From contig DASXJR010000104.1 of NCBI GenBank assembly GCA_036497285.1, forward strand, positions 44,961 to 108,960: a stretch of DNA of 64,000 nt. The letters run 5' to 3'. Numbering within the stretch: position 1 is the stretch's first letter; every line of letters starts with the position of its first letter. Positions 53,491 to 61,108 of this stretch are shown here, in pieces. The stretch is from RYN-133 sp036497285 (GTDB lineage Bacteria; Actinomycetota; Actinomycetes; Mycobacteriales; Jatrophihabitantaceae). A model generated the notes under the pieces. That model ran no database searches. It was not told the DNA's origin and saw only the letters and a list, made by a program, of their open reading frames with translations. A program made the position numbers and the translations under genes.

Positions 53491-53928
53491 CTACTCAGGC
53501 AGCACCGGCAGGCCACGGTCGTCGAGCGGCCAGAACGGGTTGTGCGCGACCTCCCACGCGTGTCCGTCCGGGTCGGCGAAGTACGCGTGGTACCCGCCCC
53601 ACTCGGTCGGCTGCGCGGGCTTGATGAGTCGGGCGCCGGCAGCCTCGGCAGCAGCGATCGCGGCGTCGACCTCCTGCGCCGACGCCAGGTTGATGGCGAG
53701 GGTGAACCCGCGGAAGCCCTCGCTGCTCGCGCGTGGCAGCTGCGCGTCGTCGGCGAGGTCGTCGGCGCCGTACAGCCCGAGCAGGCCGCCCGCTGTACGG
53801 AAGAAGCTGACCTCGCCGGGCACAGACCCCGAGGACAGCGGGAACCCCAGCGCTTCGTAGAACCTGGTGGACGCGGCGACGTCCTGCACACCGAGGGTGA
53901 CGAGGCTGATCGCAGGTTTTACGGGCAT
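53491..53928 (-). CDS. VOC-family protein
   Basis: A 145-residue VOC domain: ISLVTLGVQDVAASTRFYEA, LGFPLSSGSVPGEVSFFRTA, AAIAAAEAAGARLIKPAQPT, EWGGYHAYFADPDGHAWEVA. It is of the PhnB/glyoxalase-like type with metal ligands plausible but not fixed by eye. The ATG at 53928 aligns with family starts. It converges on the serine hydrolase with one base between the stops and is divergent from pup. Confidence 0.9.
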   Translation of the reverse strand: MPVKPAISLVTLGVQDVAASTRFYEALGFPLSSGSVPGEVSFFRTAGGLLGLYGADDLADDAQLPRASSEGFRGFTLAINLASAQEVDAAIAAAEAAGARLIKPAQPTEWGGYHAYFADPDGHAWEVAHNPFWPLDDRGLPVLPE

Positions 53929-54002
53929 ACCCGGCACGGTAGCCAGCACGGCTGACAACGGCGCGTTAGTGTGAACCTCGCGACCAGAAAGGGGAGCTGA
54001 CG

Positions 54003-54209
54003 ATGCCCACGCATGAGAGCGGCCAGAGCCGGCCCCAGAAGAACCAGAACGAGGCCGACGAGGTCGAGGCCGAGGCGAAGTCCGACGTCGCCGAACGGCA
54101 CGAGAAGTTGACCGAAGACGTCGACGCGATCCTCGACGAAATCGATGATGTCCTCGAGACAAATGCCGAAGACTTTGTACGCGCATTCGTCCAAAAAGGC
54201 GGGGAATAG
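54003..54209 (+). CDS. pup: Pup, prokaryotic ubiquitin-like protein
   Basis: A 68-residue Pup: an acidic, Gln-rich disordered N-terminus, the coiled-coil EKLTEDVDAILDEIDDVLE and the closing FVRAFVQKGGE. It ends in Glu, not in the Gln of M. tuberculosis Pup, so ligation by PafA would not need prior deamidation by Dop. AAAGGGG lies seven bases before the ATG. It lies directly upstream of prcB-prcA but is separated from prcB by 183 bases with a strong hairpin. Confidence 0.96.
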   Translation: MPTHESGQSRPQKNQNEADEVEAEAKSDVAERHEKLTEDVDAILDEIDDVLETNAEDFVRAFVQKGGE

Positions 54210-54234
54210 GCCACCGCGCGGCGTAGCACAACTT

Positions 54235-54290
54235 CTTGATCATCAGCCCGGTACCTGTCGTCGGCGACGGGTGCCGGGCTGTTGATCAAG
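54235..54290 (+). terminator. Long hairpin between pup and prcB
   Basis: Two 21-base arms (54235-54255 and 54270-54290) pair with only two mismatches around a 14-base loop. The core is CAGCCCGGTACC against GGTGCCGGGCTG, extended by CTTGATCA and TGATCAAG. There is no T-run. It could end most pup transcripts or protect the pup mRNA, giving more Pup than proteasome. Confidence 0.65.
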
Positions 54291-54392
54291 GATCTTGGTG
54301 AGGTACATCTGGCGCGACGTGCCTCGATGAGATGCCACCACCACTTGCTGGGTAGGGTCGCTGTTGACCGACCCGACCTACTAGGAGCAGCG

Positions 54393-55217
54393 GTGAACAT
54401 CGACCGACCGGGCGTGCACGGAATCCTCCGGTACGCGACGTCCCCGGGCTCGTCCTCGTTCACCGAGTTCCTCTCCGCGGCCGCACCCGATCTGCTGCCT
54501 CGTTCGCAGCGGCAGGACATCGACGCCCCGCACGGCACCACGATCGTCGCCGCGCTTTTCGACGGCGGAGTCGTGATGGCCGGCGACCGCCGTGCAACGG
54601 CCGGCAACCTCATCGCGCAACGCGACATCGAGAAGGTGTTCGCCGCAGACGATTACAGCCTCGTCGGCATCGCCGGTACGGCCGGACTGGCGATCGAGAT
54701 CGTGCGGCTCTATCAGGTCGAACTCGAACACTACGAGAAGATCGAGGGCACCCAGCTCACCCTTGACGGCAAGGCCAATCGGCTCGCCACGATGATCCGC
54801 GGGAACCTGGCCCAGGCGATCCAGGGCCTCGCCGTCGTGCCGCTGTTCGCCGGCTTCGATCTCGATGCCGCCAGCCCCAGCGAAGGCGGTCGCATCTACA
54901 GCTTCGACGTCGCGGGCGGACGGTACCCCGAGCGCTACTTCCACGCCGTCGGCAGCGGCTCGTTGTTCGCCCGTGGAGCGCTGAAGAAGCTGTGGCGCGC
55001 CGGCCTGTCGCAGGACGAGGTCGTTCGCGTCGTGGTCGAAGCGCTCTATGACGCAGCCGACGACGACTCGGCGACGGGCGGTCCGGACATCACCCGCGGC
55101 ATCTTCCCGGTGGTCATGGTGGCCGGCGTCGAGGGCACGGTGCGGGTGGCCGACGAGGACCTGTCCTCGATCGCCCGCGACATCCTGGCCGATCGCGAAG
55201 CGCATCCGGGCAGCTGA
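54393..55217 (+). CDS. prcB: Proteasome beta subunit
   Basis: A 274-residue precursor with a 48-residue propeptide. Cleavage before Thr49 (DAPHG|TTIVAALFDGG) would expose the N-terminal nucleophile; Asp and Lys of the site appear in VVMAGDRRATAGN and IEKVFAADDYSL. Other blocks are GLAIEIVRLYQVELEHYEKI and DITRGIFPVVMVAG. The GTG at 54393 has AGGAG upstream; the longer frame is rejected. It forms the 20S core with PrcA, whose gene begins 13 bases later. Confidence 0.96.
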   Translation: MNIDRPGVHGILRYATSPGSSSFTEFLSAAAPDLLPRSQRQDIDAPHGTTIVAALFDGGVVMAGDRRATAGNLIAQRDIEKVFAADDYSLVGIAGTAGLAIEIVRLYQVELEHYEKIEGTQLTLDGKANRLATMIRGNLAQAIQGLAVVPLFAGFDLDAASPSEGGRIYSFDVAGGRYPERYFHAVGSGSLFARGALKKLWRAGLSQDEVVRVVVEALYDAADDDSATGGPDITRGIFPVVMVAGVEGTVRVADEDLSSIARDILADREAHPGS

Positions 55218-55230
55218 AGGAGATTCCGCA

Positions 55231-55992
55231 ATGTCCATGCCGTTCTACGCCTCGGCCGAGCAGATCATGCGCGACCGGTCCGAGTACGCGCGCAAGAACG
55301 TCTCCCGCGGACGTGGCGTCGTCGTGCTCAAGTACCCGGACGGCATCCTGCTCGTCGCGGAGAACACGTCCAATACGCTGCACAAGATCAGCGAGATCTA
55401 CGACCGCATCGCCTTCGCCGGTGTCGGCAAGTACAACGAGTACGAGAACCTGCGCGTTGCCGGAATCCGACTGGCTGACTTGCGTGGGTATTCCTACGAC
55501 CGGCGGGACGTGACGGCGCGCGCGCTCGCGAACGCATACGCCCAGACTCTCGGCGCGATCTTCACCGAACAGCAGAAGCCGTACGAGGTCGAGATCTGTG
55601 TCGCTGAGGTGGGCGACGGCGCCGACGACGATCAGCTCTACCGGCTCACCTACGACGGCACGATCGTCGACGAACCCGAGTTCCTCGTGATGGGTGGTCA
55701 GGCCGAGGCGATCACCACCGAGTTGCGCCGCGGCTTCACCCCGGGCGCGTCGTTGCACGATTGCCTGACTACGGCGGTTTCCGCACTCGGCTCGGCCGGC
55801 GGCACCGATGGCAAGCCGCGGGTGCTGCCGAACGCGCAGCTCGAGGTCGCCGTGCTCGACCGCACGCGGGGCAAGCGCAAGTTCCGCCGCATCGCCGGTG
55901 CCGCGCTCGCCGCCGTGCTTCCGCCGTCGTCCGCGAACGGCGCGGTCGAGAGTGCAGCCGAGGACGAGATCGACCCCGGCGACCTGCCGTAA
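55231..55992 (+). CDS. prcA: Proteasome alpha subunit
   Basis: A 253-residue alpha subunit: MPFYASAEQIMRDRSEYARK, SRGRGVVVLKYPDGILLVAE, FAGVGKYNEYENLRVAGIRL, ADLRGYSYDRRDVTARALAN, EVEICVAEVGDGADDDQLYR. The C-terminal acidic/Ala tail (SSANGAVESAAEDEIDPGDL) is longer than the core. AAGGAGAT precedes the ATG at 55231. PafA is not downstream, unlike in mycobacteria. Confidence 0.96.
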   Translation: MSMPFYASAEQIMRDRSEYARKNVSRGRGVVVLKYPDGILLVAENTSNTLHKISEIYDRIAFAGVGKYNEYENLRVAGIRLADLRGYSYDRRDVTARALANAYAQTLGAIFTEQQKPYEVEICVAEVGDGADDDQLYRLTYDGTIVDEPEFLVMGGQAEAITTELRRGFTPGASLHDCLTTAVSALGSAGGTDGKPRVLPNAQLEVAVLDRTRGKRKFRRIAGAALAAVLPPSSANGAVESAAEDEIDPGDLP

Positions 55993-56054
55993 CCCGGCCG
56001 CGCTCGGGCCGCTTTGCGCCGCTTGCGCAGACAATTTCGCGCGGATCCCGTGCT

Positions 56055-56540
56055 TTAGCGGGGCGCGCCCTTCTTCAGCAGGATCCGATAGCCGCGGGCG
56101 GCAAGTCGCAGACGCACGCCGTCGGTTGAGTACCCAATCCGGCCGTTCCACTGGATGCGGTCCACCGCTTCCTCGAGTCGGCGTGCGGTTTCGGTCGGAG
56201 GGTCGATGCCGGAACAGGAGGTCGTGTTGCCGCGACCGCTCCACCGGAGCTCGAGATGGCGTCCGGTTGAGCCGGCATGCGTGGCGTAGTTGCAACGCAT
56301 CCCGTTCGTGGTGACGAGTCCATCGCCGCGGAACGCCAGCAGAACGGCCTCGTCGTCGGCGTGTATCGAGCCCGTCCGGGGCAGCGAGGCCGAGACGACG
56401 TGCCAAATCCCGACGAGGCGGGTGTCGAGCGGTGGCAGCGGACGGACGCTACGGCTTGCGGCTGGCGTCGACGCCGACGCGCAGCCGGCGAGCACGACGC
56501 ACACCAGGACGCCGACCCAGCACATCGGTTTGTGGCGCAT
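56055..56540 (-). CDS. Lipoprotein of unknown function
   Basis: A 161-residue protein with lipobox VVLAGCAS (Cys at about 20) after a short hydrophobic signal. The mature part is LVGIWHVVSASLPRTGSIHA, VLLAFRGDGLVTTNGMRCNY, GRHLELRWSGRGNTTSC, a layout like META-type heat-shock or lipocalin-like domains. The function is unknown. It lies directly downstream of the nested repeat copy B and converges with prcA. Confidence 0.75.
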   Translation of the reverse strand: MRHKPMCWVGVLVCVVLAGCASASTPAASRSVRPLPPLDTRLVGIWHVVSASLPRTGSIHADDEAVLLAFRGDGLVTTNGMRCNYATHAGSTGRHLELRWSGRGNTTSCSGIDPPTETARRLEEAVDRIQWNGRIGYSTDGVRLRLAARGYRILLKKGAPR

Positions 56541-56556
56541 ACCCTCCCCTACCTAC

Positions 56557-56624
56557 GACAGTGGTCAGTTCGGCTCACAGTGGTCAGTCGCAACTAACCA
56601 CTGTGGCCGAAACTGACCACTGTC
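56557..56624. repeat. Nested palindromic repeat, copy B
   Basis: The same order as copy A (40778-40847): GACAGTGGTCAGTT, CACAGTGGTCAGT, then ACTAACCACTGTG and AACTGACCACTGTC. The outer arms pair almost perfectly and extend by CGG/CCG. It lies 17 bases upstream of the lipoprotein ATG and downstream of the next minus-strand gene, the same setting as copy A. After it comes a run of agccgaagcgggacccg-like repeats (56635-56685). Confidence 0.8.
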
Positions 56625-56631
56625 AGCGGGA

Positions 56632-56685
56632 CCCGAGCCGAAGCGGGAGCCGAGCCGAAGCGGGACCCGAGCCGAAGCGGGACGT
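56632..56685. repeat. Short tandem repeat, 17-18-base unit
   Basis: The word ccgagccgaagcgggac recurs about three times in a row just after nested repeat copy B and before the stop of the membrane-protein gene. It is noncoding on the plus strand; the reverse strand is the trailer of the membrane-protein gene. Confidence 0.7.
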
Positions 56686-57149
56686 CAGGCAGTGCGGCTG
56701 CGCCGCACGAAGAAGGCGAGGATCGCGCCGACAGCCGCGACGCCGAGGCCGACGGCGGCGATGTCCACGCCCAACTTCACCAGCGCGTGGGCCGACCAGC
56801 CCGGATCGGCCGAAGCGTTGAGCTTCTTCTGGTCGTCGCTGGCCGCGCCGAACGTCGCCAGGCAGAGCACACCGGCCACCACGAGGGCGACCAGGCCGAC
56901 GATGCGCGCCCACAGCCGACCGTGGTTGGCCACCATGATCAGGCCGCACACAACGGCCACCACCGACGCCACCAGGATGATCATGCCGCCGTTGCCGGCC
57001 TTGAGGCCGTTGATCGGCACGCCGGTCGTCGACTTCGAGCCCAGCCCGGTGAAGGTCGCCGTCGCCACAGCGGATTGACCGTGGAACGCGACAATCTTCT
57101 CGAACGGGAGGAACGTGCCGACGGCGGCGACGAGAGCACCGAGCGCCAC
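56685..57149 (-). CDS. Four-helix membrane protein, probable 5' frameshift
   Basis: The 154-residue frame from GTG 57149 holds four hydrophobic helices (MALGALVAAVGTFLPFE, MIILVASVVAVVCGLIMV, IVGLVALVVAGVLCLATFG, VGLGVAAVGAILAFFV). The reading frame is open further upstream with a Pro/Gln/Ala-rich stretch (NNPAQPAPQATQPAPAAGRK) but has no start codon. ATG 57258 in the neighbouring frame would join it if the G5 run at 57244-57248 had six bases. I therefore think the native protein starts at 57258 (about 190 aa). The function is unknown. Confidence 0.65.
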   Translation of the reverse strand: MALGALVAAVGTFLPFEKIVAFHGQSAVATATFTGLGSKSTTGVPINGLKAGNGGMIILVASVVAVVCGLIMVANHGRLWARIVGLVALVVAGVLCLATFGAASDDQKKLNASADPGWSAHALVKLGVDIAAVGLGVAAVGAILAFFVRRSRTA

Positions 57150-57358
57150 GAGGGCACCGGTCCACGGCGCGGAAACCTTCCGGCCGGCGGCCGGAGCGGG
57201 CTGCGTCGCCTGCGGAGCAGGCTGCGCCGGGTTGTTGACGTCAGGGGGTGAGCGTCATTGATTCCAACTCTCTTGCCGGCGACCCTGATGATCGCGACCA
57301 GAACGCCTCATCGGTCGTCCGCAAGATCAGTTGAGCAAATCAAGCCTCAAGTAATGCT

Positions 57359-57829
57359 CTAGGAGGTCGTCACGACCTCGCCGTTCTTCACCTCGACCGC
57401 GATCGCCGGCAGCGGGCTCGGCGCGGGCGTCTGCACCACCTTGCCGTTGAGCGCGTTGAAGATCGAGCCGTGGCACGGGCAGAAGGCCTTGCCACCCTGC
57501 GGTCGGACGGTGCAGCCCTGATGGGTGCAGATCGCGCTGAAGCACGCCGCGGTCGAGCTCGTCGGTCGGGACACGATCACCGGATCCCCGTCCAGCTGTG
57601 CCGAGATGGCCCCGCCGACGGGGATGTCGTCGAGCTTCGCCACCGACTGGCCCGCGTGCGGCTTCGGGGCGGACGATGACGATCCGCCGCCGCATGCGGC
57701 CAGGGTCAGCGCGCCGGCCCCGGCGATTCCGGCGGCAAGCACGCTGCGGCGGCTCGGTTCGGCGGTGCGGTCGGACGAGGCGGGGGTGGACACATCTACT
57801 GGTACGGGACGCTGCGATGCTCGGTTCAC
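57359..57829 (-). CDS. Rieske [2Fe-2S] protein with Tat signal and lipobox
   Basis: A 156-residue protein. A twin-arginine signal (SRRSVLAAGIAGAGALTLAA) ends in lipobox LAACG (Cys46). The Rieske fold holds CTHQGC and CPCHGS: cluster ligands Cys101, His103, Cys117 and His120, with Cys106 and Cys119 for the disulfide. It is thus exported and membrane-anchored, and should pass electrons outside the membrane. It is divergent from the SigL-like sigma factor with 84 bases between, so it may be a target of that sigma. Confidence 0.9.
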   Translation of the reverse strand: MNRASQRPVPVDVSTPASSDRTAEPSRRSVLAAGIAGAGALTLAACGGGSSSSAPKPHAGQSVAKLDDIPVGGAISAQLDGDPVIVSRPTSSTAACFSAICTHQGCTVRPQGGKAFCPCHGSIFNALNGKVVQTPAPSPLPAIAVEVKNGEVVTTS

Positions 57830-57913
57830 GAGCGTCGAATCTACGTACCGGCGCAGTGAACCCAGCGCCCGTCCTAACCGTGTACTTGGTATGGACGTCA
57901 GCAGGAACGGGCC

Positions 57914-58447
57914 ATGAGTGCCACACTGGTGGATCTGAGCGACGACCAGCTATTGCGCGCGTTGCACGACGAGCATGCCCACGCGCTGTGGACGTATGTC
58001 GTGCGGCTGACGCGCGGCGACCGGGCGAAGGCGCAGGACGTCGTCCAGGAGACGTTGCTACGCGCCTGGCGCACGCCCGCCGTACTGGACCAGAGTCGCG
58101 GGTCGCCGCGCAGCTGGCTGTACACGGTCGCGCGGCGAATCGTCATCGACGAGTGGCGCGCGTCACGGTCACGACCCGAGGTGGTGACCGACGAAGTGCC
58201 CGAGCCGATCGGCGCGTACACCGACACGATCGCCGAGCGCGCCGTCGACCGCGACCTGGTCGTCGCCGCGATGCGCACGCTGTCGCCCGACCACCGCGAT
58301 GTCATCCTGGAGTGCTACTTCCGCGGCTCCACCGTCGCCGAGGCGGCGACCACCCTCGGCGTGCCATCGGGCACGGTCAAGTCACGGACGCACTACGCCC
58401 TACGAGCCCTGAAAGTTGCTATCGAGGAGATGGGAGGACGGCCATGA
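57914..58447 (+). CDS. ECF sigma factor, SigL-like
   Basis: A 177-residue ECF sigma factor: region 2 DQLLRALHDEHAHALWTYVV, RAKAQDVVQETLLRAWRTPA, WLYTVARRIVIDEWRASRSR; region 4 MRTLSPDHRDVILECYFRGS, TVAEAATTLGVPSGTVKSRT. Its stop overlaps the anti-sigma gene (ATGA), the SigL-RslA arrangement of M. tuberculosis. The anti-sigma factor carries a zinc site, so the pair probably senses oxidative or envelope stress. Confidence 0.88.
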   Translation: MSATLVDLSDDQLLRALHDEHAHALWTYVVRLTRGDRAKAQDVVQETLLRAWRTPAVLDQSRGSPRSWLYTVARRIVIDEWRASRSRPEVVTDEVPEPIGAYTDTIAERAVDRDLVVAAMRTLSPDHRDVILECYFRGSTVAEAATTLGVPSGTVKSRTHYALRALKVAIEEMGGRP

Positions 58448-59097
58448 TTCCCAGCCAGGCGGACCCGCACCGCTACGACGACGCTGCATACGTTATCGGC
58501 GCGCTGTCTCCCGACGAGCGCCTCGAGTTCGAGGCGCATCTGCTCACCTGCCGGGACTGCGCCGCGCGGGTCAGCGAGATCGAGACCCTGCCCGCGTTGC
58601 TCGCCGACATCGACCCCGCCGAGGTGCTCGATGATGAAGAGCCGCTGCCGGATACCCTGCTGCCGGCGCTGTTGCGCGCCGCGGCCCGTCGCCGCCGCCG
58701 CCAGCGGATCACGATGGGTGGGCTGGCCGGGCTCGCCGCGGCCTGCATCATCACCCTCGTGGTCGCCCTGTGGCCGTCGTCCACGTCGACATCGCAGCAG
58801 CGTGACTTCGTCCCCGTCGCACAGAGCCCGGTACAGGCGAGCGCGACACTGACCGCGAAGTCGTGGGGCACCGCCATCGACGTGCACTGCCACTACCTTG
58901 CCGAGGTGTCGCGCACGTGGAGCTACAACCTGATCGCCTACGACCGGCGCGGCACGGCCCATCGCCTCGGTGATTGGCGACTGCCGCCGGACACCGACGT
59001 CAACTACCAGGCCGGGACGTCGTTGACGCCGGCCCAGATCTCGTTGCTCGAGATCACCCTGCCGAACGGGAAGACCGTGCTGCGCTTGAAGACCTGA
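58444..59097 (+). CDS. Zinc anti-sigma factor, RslA-like
   Basis: A 217-residue membrane anti-sigma factor. The cytosolic zinc-binding domain has HxxxCxxC at His32, Cys36 and Cys39 (EAHLLTCRDCA). One membrane helix follows (GGLAGLAAACIITLVVALW, about 82-100), and a C-terminal external domain of about 110 residues contains DVHCHYLAEVSRTWSYNLIA. It should hold the upstream sigma factor inactive. The stop is 6 bases from the convergent S9 peptidase stop. Confidence 0.88.
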   Translation: MIPSQADPHRYDDAAYVIGALSPDERLEFEAHLLTCRDCAARVSEIETLPALLADIDPAEVLDDEEPLPDTLLPALLRAAARRRRRQRITMGGLAGLAAACIITLVVALWPSSTSTSQQRDFVPVAQSPVQASATLTAKSWGTAIDVHCHYLAEVSRTWSYNLIAYDRRGTAHRLGDWRLPPDTDVNYQAGTSLTPAQISLLEITLPNGKTVLRLKT

Positions 59098-59103
59098 CCG
59101 GGT

Positions 59104-61080
59104 TCAGAGCAGATCCGGCTGCACCCACGTCTCACCGTGCACGTACTTGGCCAGCCACGCCCACACCGTCTCGTACCAGACCCGCGCGTTGCCCGGCTTG
59201 AGCACCCAGTGGCCCTCGTCCGGGAAGTACAGGTAGGACGATTCGACCTGCTCGCGCTGCAGATCCCACCACAGCCGCAGCGCCTCGCCGATCGGCACCC
59301 GGTAGTCCTTGTCGCCGTGGATGACGAGCATCGGCGTGGAGATGGCCTTCAGGAAGTGGTGCGGTGACCACTCGGCGTAGCGCTCGGGCTGTTCGGTCGG
59401 CAGACCCCACTCGCGCATCCAGTACGCCGGGTGGTCTGTCGTCGCCTGGAATCCGTCGAGGGCCCACAGGCTGGCATGGGTGACGATGCAGCGGAACCGG
59501 TCGGTGTGCCCGGCGACCCAGTTGGCCATGTAGCCGCCGTACGAGCCGCCCATCGCGGCCGTGCGCGTCTCGTCGATGTCGGGACGGGACTGCACCTCGT
59601 CGGTGACTGTCATCAGGTCGGTGTACGGCGTGCCGCCCCACTGACCCCATCCGCGCTCGATCATCCGCGCGCCGTATCCGGTCGACAACGACGGATCAGG
59701 CAACAGCACCGCGTAGCCCTTGCCGACCAGCAGCCAGGGGTTCCACCGCCAGCTCCAGCTGTTCCACGAGCTGAGCGGTCCGCCGTGGATCCACAGCAGC
59801 AACGGCGCCGGGTGTTCAGCGGACGCGTCGTCGGGCAGCGCCAGCCACGCCCCGATCTGGGTGCCGTCGGGCGCAGTGGTCTGCACCCGCTCGAGCCGGC
59901 CGGGCGCGTCGGTCTCGCCGGGGGCGAGCAGCGCGGTCGGCTCGCCGTCGGTGCCCGTGGCGTCGAGGCGGACGGGCCGGGGCGGGCTGTCGACGGCGTC
60001 GCGCAGCGCGAACAGGGTGCTGCCGTCAGGATGCACCGAGACGTTGGCGTAGTGACCGGACGCAGTGACGCGCGTGATCTCGCCGGAGTCGACGTCGACG
60101 CGGAACACCGGCCGGTGCCCCTGCTCGTCGGCGGTGAAGAACACCGCGCTGCCGTCGGCGGAGAACTGCGGCTCCGCAGGCCAAATGTCCGGATCGGCGA
60201 CCAGCTCACGTCCCTCGCTTGACCCGAGGTCGACCACCCACAGGGAGAACTGCGGTGGGCTGTCGTAGCTGGAGTCCGTCATCCGTACGCACACGACCGT
60301 CGTGCCGTCGCGCGAGATCGCGGGCGACCCGAAGAACACGTCCGGCCCGTCGGCGATGACCCGGTGCTCGCCGGAGGCGGTGTCGATCGCCACGAGCCGT
60401 GGACGCGGATAGCCTGGCTCGTCGGGCACGGCCCAGTCGGTGATCACGGTCATGCCGTCGGGCGTGATCGCGAACGACGCCTCGTCCAGCGCGCGTCCCG
60501 GGTCCGGAGTCAGCTCGACCGGGTCGGCGCCGGTGCTGCCGAGTGCCACCAGGCGCACTTCGTCCGGGCCGAGATCGTGGTCCCAGTACCGCACCGGAGA
60601 GGTCGTGTGCAGCACGGCCTTCACCTTGGCGTCCTTGCGGGCGGTGCGGCGCTTCTCGTCGGCGTCGGCGTCGGCCGAGCCGGGCAGCGTCTTCGTGGCC
60701 AGCACGATCGCCCCGCTCGTCCGCGCGATCACAGCTCGCCCGACCCCGCCCGCCCGGGAGTGCACGCGCTCCGCCTCGCCCACCGCGGGCAGCCGCCACA
60801 GCGCCGGTGGGTCGTCGTCCTCGCCGTCGCGTCCGGACACAAACAGCACCGAACCGTCCGGATGGAACGCCGGCGCCTTCTCGCCCTTCCTCGACCGGGT
60901 CAACCGGCGCGCCGGAGCTGTGCCGCTCGGGTCGACCTCCCACAGCGCGCTGACCAGCCCGTCCGCGTCGTCGTTGAGCGCGCTTATCGTAGCGACCAGC
61001 CGTGATCCGTCCGGTGACATGGCGAGCGCGTCGACGCGGGCGAGATCGAGGTAGTCGTCGAAGGATGCGAATCCACTCAT
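59104..61080 (-). CDS. S9 prolyl-oligopeptidase-family peptidase
   Basis: A 658-residue protein with an N-terminal beta-propeller built from repeats such as VALGSTGADPVELTPDPGRA and a C-terminal alpha/beta hydrolase. The catalytic triad is Ser513 (GGSYGGYMANW), Asp592 region (IHGDKDYRVP) and His624 (PDEGHWVLKP). This is the acylaminoacyl-peptidase/DPP-type branch. There is no signal peptide, so it is cytosolic. The ATG at 61080 is used; a GTG nine bases earlier is possible. Confidence 0.92.
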   Translation of the reverse strand: MSGFASFDDYLDLARVDALAMSPDGSRLVATISALNDDADGLVSALWEVDPSGTAPARRLTRSRKGEKAPAFHPDGSVLFVSGRDGEDDDPPALWRLPAVGEAERVHSRAGGVGRAVIARTSGAIVLATKTLPGSADADADEKRRTARKDAKVKAVLHTTSPVRYWDHDLGPDEVRLVALGSTGADPVELTPDPGRALDEASFAITPDGMTVITDWAVPDEPGYPRPRLVAIDTASGEHRVIADGPDVFFGSPAISRDGTTVVCVRMTDSSYDSPPQFSLWVVDLGSSEGRELVADPDIWPAEPQFSADGSAVFFTADEQGHRPVFRVDVDSGEITRVTASGHYANVSVHPDGSTLFALRDAVDSPPRPVRLDATGTDGEPTALLAPGETDAPGRLERVQTTAPDGTQIGAWLALPDDASAEHPAPLLLWIHGGPLSSWNSWSWRWNPWLLVGKGYAVLLPDPSLSTGYGARMIERGWGQWGGTPYTDLMTVTDEVQSRPDIDETRTAAMGGSYGGYMANWVAGHTDRFRCIVTHASLWALDGFQATTDHPAYWMREWGLPTEQPERYAEWSPHHFLKAISTPMLVIHGDKDYRVPIGEALRLWWDLQREQVESSYLYFPDEGHWVLKPGNARVWYETVWAWLAKYVHGETWVQPDLL

Positions 61081-61108
61081 ACGCCTCACCGTAGTGAGGC
61101 GATGTTGA

